Source: Rana temporaria (Eukaryota; Chordata; Amphibia; Anura; Ranidae). From it: a DNA stretch of 64,000 nt. Shown here one piece after another: positions 45,301-55,765 of this stretch (its first letter is position 1; every line of letters begins with the position of its first letter). The notes under the pieces are model-generated. The model did not search any database. It worked only from the letters and a program-made list of their open reading frames with translations, and had not been told where the DNA came from. The DNA is taken from NCBI RefSeq assembly GCF_905171775.1, contig NC_053491.1, positions 131,769,983 to 131,833,982 of the forward strand, in the 5' to 3' direction. The translations under genes and the position numbers were made by a program.

Positions 45301-46144
45301 TTACTTCAGGTGTATTATTGAGGGTGAAATATTGATCCAAATCCGTTCTCACTGTGTTGTTTACCTCTATATCCTCTATAAGTTCTTCATTTAGGTTCCA
45401 TGATCCTTTTCTTTGCTCTGTTTCTTTGAATCTAATTTCCACTTTTACGGGAGCATGGTCTGAGATTGTAGTTACCCCTATTGAAGTTTTAACTACCTCT
45501 TCCAGTAACTCGTGGTCTACCATTATATAGTCCAGTCTTGAGTATGTTCCGTGCACGGAAGAATAGTAGGTATAGTCCCTTTTATTTGGATGAGTAATCC
45601 TCCAAGGATCTATTAAACAGTAGCCATGCATTTTATTTCTTAATAATCTAAGCTGTTTAATATTTTGCCTCTGAGCCCCGGATGTACTATCCAATTGATA
45701 GTCCATTGAGAGGTTGAAGTCTCCTGCTAGTATTACATGTCCAGATTTAAAGTCCATTAAGGCATTCAAGATCCCCCTCAGATATTTATGTGGTTGATTA
45801 TTTGGGCAGTATATATTTGCTAACGTGTATTTTTTTCCTTGGAGTACTCCTTTTAGGAACAGATAACGACCATCAGGGTCTACCTTCCTATCTTCTACTG
45901 TAAAAGAGATATTATTCCCTATTCCTATGGCGACCCCCTTAGCTCTTTTCTTTGGGGAGTCCCCATAATACCAAATGGGAACTGCCCGAGAATACAATCT
46001 AACATTGGAATCCAACGTTATGTGTGTCTCTTGTAGAAAAACTATTTCAGCGGAATACCTTTCAATTTCTCTTAATACCATATGCCTTTTTTCAGGGCAA
46101 CTAAGACCTCTTACATTATATGTTAGAAAATTTATGTTTGTCAT
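42342..46144 (-). CDS. L1-like ORF2p (endonuclease / reverse transcriptase), one frameshift
   Basis: It nicks target DNA and reverse-transcribes the element RNA. ATG at 46144. The APE-type endonuclease comes first: NVRGL with Asn10, LQETH with Glu39, ILAGDFNLSM with Asp142, SRLDYIMVD and SDHAPV with Asp229-His230. RT follows: SYRPIALLNADLKVYAKI, PDQAGFVAGR, MSLDAEKAFDRVDW with Asp606, GTRQGCPLSPLLY and AAYADDILLYL (Tyr706-Asp709), then YLGIKIT. The 880-codon frame ends at KKKEGGWGSPI; the continuation GLPDIKRYYFAVNLARL lies one base off, after a G run around 43522-43530. The second frame (to 42342) has CWRNC and HIWWDCPRI, the C-terminal Cys/His motif of L1, and ends at TADS-like TEADS. The combined length, about 1270 residues, is normal for L1. 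Confidence 0.95.
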
Positions 46145-46619
46145 ATTTTTTTTTTTTTTTTTTTTTTCCCTTGTCTATCTTTCTCGGGTATATATGTTCA
46201 TTCCTGCTGCATGACACACAGATCTGAATCCCTTCCCCCCCCCTTCCCAATCCTCCCCTCTCTTTTCCCACCCAGACTCCTCCTCCCCCTCCCTTCACCC
46301 CCCTCCCCTCATATCTTGCCCCCTTGTTCTTCATTTGGGGCTTTCTCTTCCCCTCCCCCCCCCCCCTGGTCTACCCCCGACCCTACGGTCATTTGGAGCT
46401 TTTTTTTTCTATTTGGCGCTCCAGGCGCTCTTTTGCTCCTCCAGCCAAGGTGGAATTCTGTTTTGGCCCGGTCTCCTATCCCCCAAGAGTGGGGAACTGT
46501 GGGTAGGGTGCTCTCCAGGTCCCCCCTCTCCCCCCTCCCATTGCTTACTATGTTAACCCCTCCCGTCCCCCCCTCCAGCCCCCCCCCTCCCCTCTCCACC
46601 CCCCCCCAACCTCATTAAT
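46145..46619 (-). other. Spacer between LINE ORF1 and ORF2
   Basis: 475 bp, extremely pyrimidine-rich on the plus strand (many C6-C11 runs), purine-rich on the element strand. Longer than in mammalian L1. The apparent frames are low-complexity. Confidence 0.7.
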
Positions 46620-47649
46620 CTATTTTGGTATTGGAATATCCAATCTCTGACAGAATTCTGGCACTTCCTCCAGGAACCTCAGTCTTGCAGAGCTACCGTT
46701 TTCCCTGCCTATTAGGCAGGATGGGAATCCCCAGTTGTATTGAATATCATGTTCCCGTAAGACTCCTAATAGTGGTTTTAAGCTTCTTCTTCTATTTAAC
46801 GTCTCTTGTGACAGGTCTTGGAATATTTGAATATTATGTTGGTCATATTTTAGTGATGACTTCCCCCTCAATTTTCTCCATAGTTGATTTTTCTCTTCCC
46901 AACTTTCAAACCGAACGATAATGTCCCTTGGGTACTCCTGTGCTCTCTCTCTGGCACGTCTTATCCTATGCGTACGTTCTATTCTTAATGGGGAGGTTGT
47001 TTCTCTCTCTAATATTGGATTACAAATTTTCCTAATGATTTCTGGGAGGTCCTCAGCCTGTGTTGTTTCTGGAACTCCGCGTATTCTTATATTCTTCCTT
47101 CTATCTCTATTTTCTTGATCTTCTAATTTATACGCCTGTTCTCGCTGGTTTATTTTTAAGGCTTTTATTTCATCTTCTAGTTTTTTAACTGAGGTTACAT
47201 TGCAATCAACTTTTTTCTCCACTTCTTCCACTCTTTCCAATATATGCCCCATATTTCTCTCCATTTTATCCATTTGTGATTTAATTGATCTTTCTAAGGC
47301 GGCAAACATTCCTTCCATTTCCCTTTTTGTTGGCAAAAGTGTCATGTCCCGCGTTTCTTCCTTATTTCCCTGATCAAGGTCCATTTCTTTATCTGTTTCT
47401 CTATCTTGATCTGTTCTGATCTCTGGGAGTGTTTCTGACTCCACCAAGGTGTTGTCTAGCCCCTTTCTCTTTTCTTTTTTTTTTTTCCCTCTCTGCTTGG
47501 CCACCTCTGCCGGTTAATGATTTTTCCATCTGCTGGTTATCTCCGTTTGTCCCGTGGGTCACAAATTTGCTCATCGGGCCTGGGCTTTGACTTAGGCGGG
47601 GGACCTTTGGGATAGCCACACCTTTCGCTACTTTTCCCCTTGTGGTCAT
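46620..47649 (-). CDS. L1-like ORF1p (RNA-binding chaperone), frameshift in an A run
   Basis: ORF1p coats the element RNA as a trimer. The long frame 47504-46620 (294 codons) has a Lys-rich start, a heptad-patterned coiled coil (MFAALERSIKSQMDKMERNM through KLEDQENRDR), an RRM-like part (RRKNIRIRGVPE, IERTHRIRR, PRDIIVRFESWEEK) and a C-terminal domain (LLGVLREHDIQYNWGFP, ARLRFLEEVPEF). It has no ATG at its start; the only good upstream ATG, at 47649 (MTTRGKVAKGVAIPK), is in a different frame that reaches the same Lys-rich stretch. The two are joined at an A run of 12 (47475-47486 region on the plus strand T run). Either one base has slipped or translation starts at an internal Met. ORF1p is otherwise intact. 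Confidence 0.92.
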
Positions 47650-48899
47650 CCTGACACCTGACTTGTATCAGTGTTACTTTAAAAAGATTTTCTAGGGAGG
47701 ACGTTTGCACTTGTGAGAGGTATATACTGCACAAGACGATACCTTTTGGTGTCTTTTATTTCCCGATTTAAAAATGTTTCAGGGCTCTACAGCAACCTTA
47801 ACTGTGCTATATGTTGTATTTTAACCATCACATCTGCCAGTTTTTTAATCACATTCTCTGCCAACCCTTATGTATACTGTGAGTGATGAGGTACAATGCG
47901 GACAAAAAAAGAAAAAGAAAAAGAAAAAACAAGAAAAAGTTCCGGGCATATCTTGCGTAAAAAAAGAAAAATTCTCACTTTGTTTTTAATTAGTCCCCCT
48001 AAGAAGAGAAAATGGCAAGGGAGGACCCCCAGAGACACTATGACATTACTGACATCTTTACAGACACCTGAATTGACGGTAATGAGTTCATGACTCTTGT
48101 GTCACGTTGTTTCCTGCTTATGTCAGTCACTTCCATTAGCCATTCTTCACAGAAGCAGTATCCCATTTATATATTTTATTTTCATTTATTTCATTTAGTT
48201 CTTATTTCCTTATCAGAACGTTTGTACTCACCACTTTGACGGAGCACTTTGCTGGGTGAAGAAAAAAAACGTACTCACCAATCCAATGGCTTTCAGGATA
48301 GGAAGAACATAGGAACTGCTGCAATAGATTTCAAAATCTTTCTGTACCTGCTTTGATGGCTTTGGGTAATGGAGCCAGCCATAAACTCAGTCCTCACTGT
48401 GGAGTTTTCCTTTCTTTTTAGGCTGCAGGGCTACAGGACTACAGGGCTGCCCACTCCCCTCTCCCCCCCCCCCTAGAGCAGCGCGGCACACCACCACAGC
48501 ACAGCCGCCCGCACACACGGGGGGGCCAGGAAGACGCTGCGCAGCCCAATGCTCACTGCAACGCCGCACCGCCAGCCCATCAGGAGAACCAGAGACGCCG
48601 ATGATGCCGCTGACGCCGCCCGGCTCACGTGACCGGCCCGGACAACAACTCGGGGAGACCCGGGGAAACCCGATCAATACGACCGCAGGGCTCCGCAAGC
48701 ACCCGCTCCGGCCAGAATCCAGGTGGGGGGCGGGGGAAGGTGGAGGAAGGGGGGATACTTTAGCGGAGGAGACGGGGGATCCAGCTCCCATTCATGTCAA
48801 CGCACGTTCGGAGCAGGGCTGGAGAGCAGGCAACCCATCTAGCTACCCCTCCACACTGACCGCGCCATCTCCAGACTCCTCCCTTTCCCCGCTCTCTCA
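47650..48899 (-). promoter_or_regulatory. 5' leader of the LINE, probable internal promoter
   Basis: About 1.25 kb between the 5' target duplication and the ORF1 ATG. The outermost 500 bp (48400-48899) is GC-rich with many CpG, in contrast to the surrounding AT-rich DNA, and contains a CACGTGAC E-box-like site near 48626. L1 leaders drive their own transcription; that this one does is inference. Confidence 0.65.
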
Positions 48900-49262
48900 C
48901 CTCGCCTAAGTTCTAATTGGATTCTGTGCAATAGCAAAATAATACATCTTTTTCCCTGATTCTCGCCCGGAGTGGGATGAAATAAAAAACAATTCTACAG
49001 TATTGCAGGAATAGCCATGTGCTTGGCGCAAATGACTATAACCATGTTGCCTTTTTTGCACCATCATTTAAGGAGCACATATACAGGGACAGGCAAGGTT
49101 AACACTCTTGATCATCAGGAATGTGGTCACAAGATTTCCAGGATCTGTGCATGATGCACGTGTAATATGCCAATTCCTAATCTATGAGAATTTCAAAGCT
49201 CAAAAAATATCCCCAGGTTGGCTGATAGGTAAGACAGCTACATGTTTCATCCTTTTTTTTAA

Positions 49263-49732
49263 AGCGGGGGTTCACCCTACCTTAAAATCAGGCATTGTAG
49301 CGCGAGCTACAGTATGCCTGTCCCGAATTTTTTCCCCCCATACTCACCTTGTAGTCGTCCATCGAAGATACCGGGGAATGGGCGTGCCTCTGGAGACGGA
49401 GGATGATTGACGGCCGGCTCTGGCGCGTCACGCTTCTCCGGAAATAGCCGAAATAGGCTTGGTCTTCACGACGCGTGCGCATAGCCTGTGCGCAGGCGCC
49501 GTGAAGAGCCGAGACCTACTCCGGCTGTCTTCGGGGAGAGTGACGTGCCAGGGCCGGCCGTCAATCATCCTCCCTCTCCATAGGCACGCCCATTCCCCGC
49601 GGGAGCCGAAATCTACGATGGACGACTACAAGGTGAGTACGGGGTTAAAAAAATCGGGACAGGCATACTGTAGCTCGCGCTACAATGCCTGTCTCGATGG
49701 TAAAATCATGGGATTGTGGGTGAACTACCGCT
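49263..49732. mobile_element. TTAA-flanked foldback MITE, Kolobok/T2-like, copy 1
   Basis: TTAA at 49259-49262 and 49733-49736; ends AGCGGGGGTTCACCC and GGGTGAACTACCGCT. The interior is two long inverted arms (AGGCATTGTAGCGCGAGCTA at one side, its complement at the other) with a GC-rich centre around GCGCAGGCGCCGTGAAGAGC. TTAA plus AGCGG-type ends recalls the T2/Kolobok MITEs of frogs, rather than piggyBac whose ends begin CCY (inference). Confidence 0.85.
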
Positions 49733-50203
49733 TTAAGCTTGTGCTGTTAAAAAAACTAGACGCTTGTGATAACTTACTGCACATTGTCATGCAGTACTTT
49801 TGAATAGATAACACATTCGAGTTTATAACGAGAGTTTCTTTGTGAATTGCACCAGTTTTTTTTATAAACATTGTGCGATATGGTACCACATACTTAGATG
49901 CAGTAACATATCGCTTAGTGAATTGTGCCCCATCTAACTCCAACAGCCATTCTGGTTCAGACAGAACCTATTTAAGACCCTGGCTTCCAGGCTTGGTGCC
50001 CATTTGCGAGTGGGTAGAATAAAAATGGGTACCCATCTGTTAGGGACAGAACTAGCAGGGAAAGGTTTCTAATGAGGAGACAATGTTTACAACTTCTCTG
50101 GACATCTTCCCACCTGGGAACAAGATGACCTGGCTGCATTCTGACCCTCCTAACAGGAGCTGTCAGTTGAAACCTACTCTCTACATGTTGTTGGGATCCA
50201 TAA

Positions 50204-50594
50204 GGCCGCGTACACACGGTCGGACAAAACCAATGAGAATGGACCGAGGTTCAGTTTCATCGGTCCAAACCGACCGTGTGTATAGCCCATCGGTCTGTTG
50301 TCCTTTGGTCCAAAATTTTAAAACATGCTTTAAAATCGGACCGATGGCCCGCTGCCCGATCGGTCCAAACCGATGGTTAGTACAGAAAGCATCGGTTCAA
50401 AACCCGCGCATGCTCAGAATCAAGTCGACGCATGCTTGGAAGCATTGAACTTCGTTTTATTCAGCACGTCATGTGTTTGACGTCACCGCGTTCTGACCCG
50501 CACATCAGACCATCAGGCCACTTCAGCGGTGAACCGATGGAAATGGCCCGTCGGACCATTCTCATCGGTTTGGAACGACCGTGTGTACGCGGCC
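50204..50594. mobile_element. MITE with TAA duplication, in duplication copy B
   Basis: GGCCGCGTACACACGGTCGG and CCGTGTGTACGCGGCC ends; TAA at 50201-50203 and 50595-50597. The site is empty in copy A (38791). Member of the 25728/28574/56787 subfamily. Confidence 0.95.
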
Positions 50595-50829
50595 TAAGTG
50601 TTCCTGTTTGGGCTGTCTTTCCACTGGGTTTATTGTGAAATGTCTTTGCATTACATCAATACAAGTGCTTTACATTGCACCTGGACTGTGTGTATTATTG
50701 CCAATGCACCATGTGGCCAACGAATGCCTGTGGCCAGTTTAGTTTCCCATGCAGAGAAAGATAGATATTTTGCCTAAGGATTTCTGGTAAATACAGTTCC
50801 TAAAACAGAACACATATAGTTTGTCTTAA

Positions 50830-51341
50830 AGCGGTGGTTCACCCTCAGTGACATGATTTTACCATCGAGACAGGCATTGTAGCGCGAGCTACAGTATGCA
50901 TGTCCCGATTTTTTTACCCCCGTACTCACTGTGTACTCGTACATTATAGATTTCGGCTCCCGCAGGGAATGGGCGTGCCTATGGAGAGGGAGGATGATTG
51001 ACGGCCGGCCCTGGCACGTCACTCTCCCTGAAGACAGCCGGAGTAGGTCTCGGCTCTTCACGGCGCCTGCGCACAGGCTATGCACAGGCGCCGTGAAGAG
51101 CCAAGCCTATTTCGGCTATTTCCGGAGAAGCGTGACGCGCCAGAGCCGGCCGTCAATCATCCTCCGTCTCCATAGGCACGCCCATTCCCCGAGGGGAGTC
51201 GGTATCTTCGATGTACGAGTACACGGTGAGTACGGGGATAAAAAAATCGGGACAGGCATACTGTAGCTCGCACTACAATGCCTGATTTTATGGTAGAAGA
51301 TTTTTTTTTTTTTTTGGGGGTTTATAGGGTGAACCCCCGCT
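50830..51341. mobile_element. TTAA-flanked foldback MITE, Kolobok/T2-like, copy 2
   Basis: TTAA at 50826-50829 and 51342-51345; empty site TTAA at 39022-39025 in copy A. The ends are AGCGGTGGTTCACCC and GGGTGAACCCCCGCT. The sequence is an inverted relative of 49263-49732, about 1.1 kb away, with high identity across the arms. A T run of 15 to 17 lies near 51301. Confidence 0.95.
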
Positions 51342-51572
51342 TTAACATAACACATTATACTCTGCAATTTATTGGAAAATAGTGATATAATATATTTTAT
51401 ACATGATTACAATGTCTAACATTTATATTAAAAATAATATCATTTTATTATAGTTATTATAAAGTTTGTGTTGCTAATACTAACTACCACTTGCATTTAG
51501 CTCAGAATTGAGTTAGAAACAATAGCTCTTACGTTAAAAGGTCTCTACATAAGTAAACATGGTTGTGATAAT

Positions 51573-51909
51573 GCTGAACGTATGGCAATATAGGTGTGTG
51601 TATATATTAATAGTGTTTAAAAGGCTTTTCTCAGACATTACATAAACACATCAGCATTAAGTGAAGGCAAAGTGAATGAAAAGAAATACCTTTATTTCTG
51701 CCTTAGCTCTACCGCATATCAAGATATATTCAAGTGACATGTCTGTTATAAATGCTGTGCAAATGAACCTAGCATGTGCAAAGCAAATGTAAACAGTTTC
51801 AGGCTTGACTGACTCCAGGAGAATTGTGATTTTTCAAGATAACACAAATATAAGCAAAGAAAGCTAGAGATAAGAGGCAGATATGCTCAAGTGAACTTAA
51901 GTTTACTTT

Positions 51910-51983
<74 letters not shown>

Positions 51984-53473
51984 GTATGTTAAATAAAGAG
52001 CACGGTTCTTTATAAATATATGTAAAACTAAAACCACTAAGAATTTCGGAACAGGGTGGTCCCTTTAGCAAAAACATAATTTTACATGTTGATTTGCACT
52101 TTATTTGGCTTGAATCCAATAAAGGTATTTTTTTTTTAAATATTGAACATGTTTTACTTACCTGTTCTGTGCAATGGAAGCCACTTGCTATGGGGGTACT
52201 CATGCAAGCTCAGTCCTAAGCCGTGTTATGTGTGTCCATTGACACACACAGTGTGGCTTGGCCCAGTCCCCTGCTCTCTCCTCACTTGCTGTGATTGACA
52301 GCAGCAGGAACCAATGACTCCCGCTGGTGTCTCTGAACTAGTGAGGAGAGAGAGAGCATAGATGTTTCTCTCATACACAACACTGGATCAACATTGGGCT
52401 CAGGTAAGTATAAGGAGGGCTGGGGCAGCTGGACACAGAAGGTTTTCTACCTTAATGCATAGAATGCATTAAGGTAAAAAAAAAAAAAAAAACTTCTGCC
52501 TTTAAATTATGTAATCACTTTACATTATTAATAAACATTACATAAGTCAAACAATAAATGTGATTCTCAATTACATTTTGTATAGTGCATGGTGCTTGTT
52601 TTTCACAGTATCAAAAGTCAAATGGCAGTTTTAAATGTAGATACAGTATGCGTTCATTTCCATTCACACAATATTATTTTGAACTTCTGTAGACAATACA
52701 AGCTGTCTTCTAGGCTAAACACACATGGTAAGATAATAGAAATAGCATTTAATCTAATTTGAGAATAGGAGAAAAAAGGGTGTGCTGTTGATATTTTGAT
52801 TATACATGAATTTCTTAGTATTGTTGATTTCCAGTATAATAAAACCAAAGTTAGTAAGCAAATGCTCATTTTCAGGCTAGGTTCACATTTGTGTATGGGC
52901 ATTTTTATGCGGTGCGGGAACATTTTGATTTTGAGTGCATTCCCACAATGCACAAAAACATGCAAACTTTTGCAAGTGCACGGGGTGCCATTAATTTTGA
53001 TTAGCATCTTGCTAATAGAAATGTGAAAAGGCTCAGCAGAAAAGCATGCTAAAAAATGTCCATGGATTTTAGTGGGAAAACACTTAAAAAGGGTCTTGCA
53101 CTTCTTTTGTAAGATTGTTTACAAGTAAGGCAGCCCATTTAAATGAATAGGCAGTCCTAAATGTGCTGTGCAAAATCATTCAAAAACATGTATGCACCTC
53201 TGTACCTGAATAGGTGTGAATGGAGCTTAAAGCAGAATTGAACCCATCGATATAACTGTTTCAAAAAACAGTTTTCATGTCGGGAATGTAACTGTCACAA
53301 TGGTTGTGCTCTCAATCAAAGTGGCTGGTGTCATAACTGATCACATGTGCACCATCATGGCAGTTGAAGAATAAACAGAGGCAGCATCCTTGGCTGAAAA
53401 TGATATGAGTGTTAAGGTCCACTTTAGATGTTCTTTGAGTTGAGGAGGTGATCCTGACACCTATCCGTAGAGT
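51573..53473. other. No gene; (AT)n microsatellite and an interspersed repeat
   Basis: An (AT)n tract of about 65 bp lies at 51915-51980. From about 52150 to 52505 a repeat-like segment ends in a TTACCTTAATGC..GCATTAAGGTAAAA hairpin around 52450-52475. Near 53228 TTAAAGCAGAATTGAACCC resembles a worn TTAA-type terminus. The rest is AT-rich with no plausible gene. Confidence 0.55.
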
Positions 53474-53487
53474 AGAAATATTTGCCA

Positions 53488-54958
53488 AATTTTCATTTAT
53501 AATCACAACGAGTGAAAGATTCTGGATCACTGTTCCCTGAATATGCTGACCCTTACCAGATCTTCAGATCCAAAGGATCAAGCCAAGCAGATTAGCCAAA
53601 CACCTGGGCTGCACAGGAGATCAGGAGATCAGGATCTTGATAAAATCTTCCCAGCAGTGGATCAGTGGAACATCCAGAAATCAAACAAAGAAATAAAACT
53701 AGATAGTGTGATATTGTCAGGTAATCACACAACAACAACTCCCCTGGTGACTGGCAAACGGACAGTGTGACATGCAAACCACCACCAATATACACACTGA
53801 CCCTTACCAGAGTTGTAAATAAGATAGATTGAAAATACAGGGGGGATGTGGGCAGCCACTGCAGAGAACTTCTCCCAAATACAGTCCTCGAATTCACCAG
53901 GATGCACCAGACAATCAGCAGTCATGGAGGAGAAACTCACAATGGTGTGATAACGTTTATGGCATTTATTGAGCAAAAACGTAGTACACTTACATCAAAT
54001 GACTTTAAAAACAGCAAAAAGGATCCGGCCGGTAGTAGAACGTGTAGTCCTCAAATTCGGTGACGTCAGTACGTCTCCTCCCGACGTTTCGTCTGCTAAG
54101 ACTTGTTCACGGGCCTACCCGTGAACAAGTCTTAGCAGACGAAACGTCGGGAGGAGACGTACTGACGTCACCGAATTTGAGGACTACACGTTCTACTACC
54201 GGCCGGATCCTTTTTGCTGTTTTTAAAGTCATTTGATGTAAGTGTGCTACGTTTTTGCTCAATAAATGCCATAAACGTTATCACACCATTGTGAGTTTCT
54301 CCTCCATGACTGCTGATTGTCTGGTGCATCCTGGTGAATTCGAGGACTGTATTTGGGAGAAGTTCTCTGCAGTGGCTGCCCACATCCCCCCTGTATTTTC
54401 AATCTATCTTATTTACAACTCTGGTAAGGGTCAGTGTGTATATTGGTGGTGGTTTGCATGTCACACTGTCCGTTTGCCAGTCACCAGGGGAGTTGTTGTT
54501 GTGTGATTACCTGACAATATCACACTATCTAGTTTTATTTCTTTGTTTAATTTCTGGATGTTCCACTGATCCACTGCTGGGAAGATTTTATCAAGATCCT
54601 GATCTCCTGATCTCGTGTGCAGCCCGGGTGTTTGGCTAATCTGCTTGGCTTGATCCTTTGGATCTGAAGATCTGGTAAGGGTCAGCATATTCAGGGAACA
54701 GTGATCCAGAATCTTTCACTCGTTGTGATTATAAATGAAAATTTGATTATACACGGAACTTTCACAGAGTTTATATTTAATGAAAAAAGTTTTTTTCTTT
54801 TCTTTTTTGGACTTCATAGTGCTCACTATTTTTTGATAAGTCACTTTTTTAGCGCAACTCCATTCCTTCTTTTCATAGTATTTTTTGTTTGTATAAACAT
54901 TTTGAGTTTGCAGCTGTTTGTATTGTTATAGATAAGCGCACCTTTTTTCACTTTTTGC
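53488..54958. mobile_element. Inserted near-perfect 1.26-kb palindrome (inverted dimer)
   Basis: The arms 53486-54113 and 54118-54745 are 628 bp each, collinear without a net gap, with only a handful of mismatches and a 4-bp centre (CCTA). A further 210 bp of unpaired sequence follows the right arm. A 14-bp direct repeat AGAAATATTTGCCA flanks the whole (53474-53487 and 54959-54972), as expected for L1-type retrotransposition. Each arm has an AGACGAAACGTCGGGAGG box and an AATAAATGCCATAAACG motif. Identical open frames appear in both arms because of the palindrome, and have no known domain. Confidence 0.92.
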
Positions 54959-54972
54959 AGAAATATTTGCCA

Positions 54973-55200
54973 GCACACCATGGAACGACATAAATAGCGT
55001 CCAAACGGATGTTTTATTGCATGATCACAACACAAAGAGAGTGCAACGTTTCGGAGCTTCTACTGTAACGTGTACCAGTATCCAGCTGGTTGTTGCTACA
55101 AGCACCCAAACCCAAAAGCGGATCCAGGAAAGTGTGCGATGGGAATATGAAGCCTGACACCCATCCATCTCTCCTTAATTTACAGAATGCATTGTACACT
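54973..55200 (-). repeat. Repeat with GAAACG box, host of the palindrome
   Basis: On the minus strand: GCTCCGAAACGTTGCACTC, then CATGCAATAAAACATCC and CCATGGTGTGCTGGCAAAT, continuing across the palindrome insertion into 53473-53400. This has the same box-plus-AATAAA layout as the palindrome arms and 29448-30067. Confidence 0.55.
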
Positions 55201-55293
55201 GTGAAAACAATACAAAGAGTTTTCTTAATGGAAGAAGGTGGGGAAATGGGAGAGCAGGGATTGGAAAACTTTCACAGCAGCAGCCACTACTCC

Positions 55294-55765
55294 TAAAGCG
55301 GAGCTCCACCCAAAAGGGGATGCTCCATTTGTTTGCTTCCTCCCCCCTCCGCTATCACATGTGGCACCTTTCAGGGGGAGGGGGAAGATTCCTATCAAAA
55401 CCAGGTACCCACAACCACTTCCGGGTAAGATCTACGCAATCCTAGTAAGGCGATCTACAAAATGTCTGCCCCTCCTCCTTGCCCCCACTGCCTTCTGGGA
55501 GACACACAGGTCCCAGAAGACACCAAGGCCATTCAGAAAGTGCAGCGTGACTCGCACATGCGCAGGAGCAACCAGGCTGTGAAGCCACAAGGCTTCACTT
55601 CATGTTTCCCTTAGTGAAGATGACAGTGCCTGCACCCGGGAGCCAATGGACAGATCAGCTTGGGGTGCTGTTATTGCAGGATCCCTGGCCAGGTAAGTGT
55701 CCTTATATTAAGTATTTGTAGCTGCTGACTTGTATTTATTTTTTGTACAGGCTGGAACTGCTTTA
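55294..55765. mobile_element. TTAA/AGCGG-type MITE, third member
   Basis: Ends TAAAGCGGAGCTCCACCC and GGCTGGAACTGCTTTA are inverted and of the AGCGG class seen at 49263 and 50830. The target duplication has decayed (CTAA and TTAT). GC-rich interior, non-coding. Confidence 0.7.

Larger units (their letters stand above)
41974..48899 (-). mobile_element. Full-length L1-like LINE
   Basis: Non-LTR retrotransposon in minus orientation. Exact 15-bp duplications CCTCGCCTAAGTTCT flank it (41959-41973 and 48900-48914). Its 3' end is a T run to 42001 (poly(A) on the element strand). In element order: a leader of about 1.25 kb (48899-47650), ORF1 (47649-46620), a C-rich 475-bp spacer on the plus strand, and ORF2 (46144-42342), then a 3' region with two additional A tracts. 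The exact target duplications and long frames argue that it is young. It is inserted in a Harbinger transposase gene. Confidence 0.96.
41530..49236 (+). pseudogene. HARBI1-like transposase pseudogene 3, split by a LINE
   Basis: Left part 41626-41921: from the in-frame ATG it encodes MEHFASSLMEFNAIQ, FEERTLLDQFSEAETLQKF and SAMSRLLLALYFFMKG, the N-terminal region of HARBI1-like enzymes, followed by a possible donor TCAGGTGAG. Right part 49080-49236: EHIYRDRQG, then in another frame RNVVTRFPGSVHDARVI and SPGWLIG before GTAAG. Between them, 41974-48899 is a full L1-like LINE with its 15-bp duplications. The first catalytic Asp block and the CDA block have been lost, so the gene was probably already decaying. 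It belongs to a third Harbinger lineage. The element's outer ends are not resolved. Confidence 0.78.
49882..51572 (+). repeat. Direct duplication, copy B (with two insertions)
   Basis: Matches copy A at 38481-39272. Copy B has a MITE at 50204-50594 and a TTAA foldback at 50830-51341. Without them, it is about 777 bp, the same as copy A. Copies lie 11.4 kb apart with the third Harbinger and the LINE in between. Confidence 0.93.

Noticed and set aside
46211..46618. Proline-rich plus-strand frames
   Set aside because: Low-complexity reading of the C-rich spacer between ORF1 and ORF2.
53592..54639. Identical 101-codon frames on opposite strands as a duplicated gene
   Set aside because: They are the two arms of the palindrome; the translation has no known domain.
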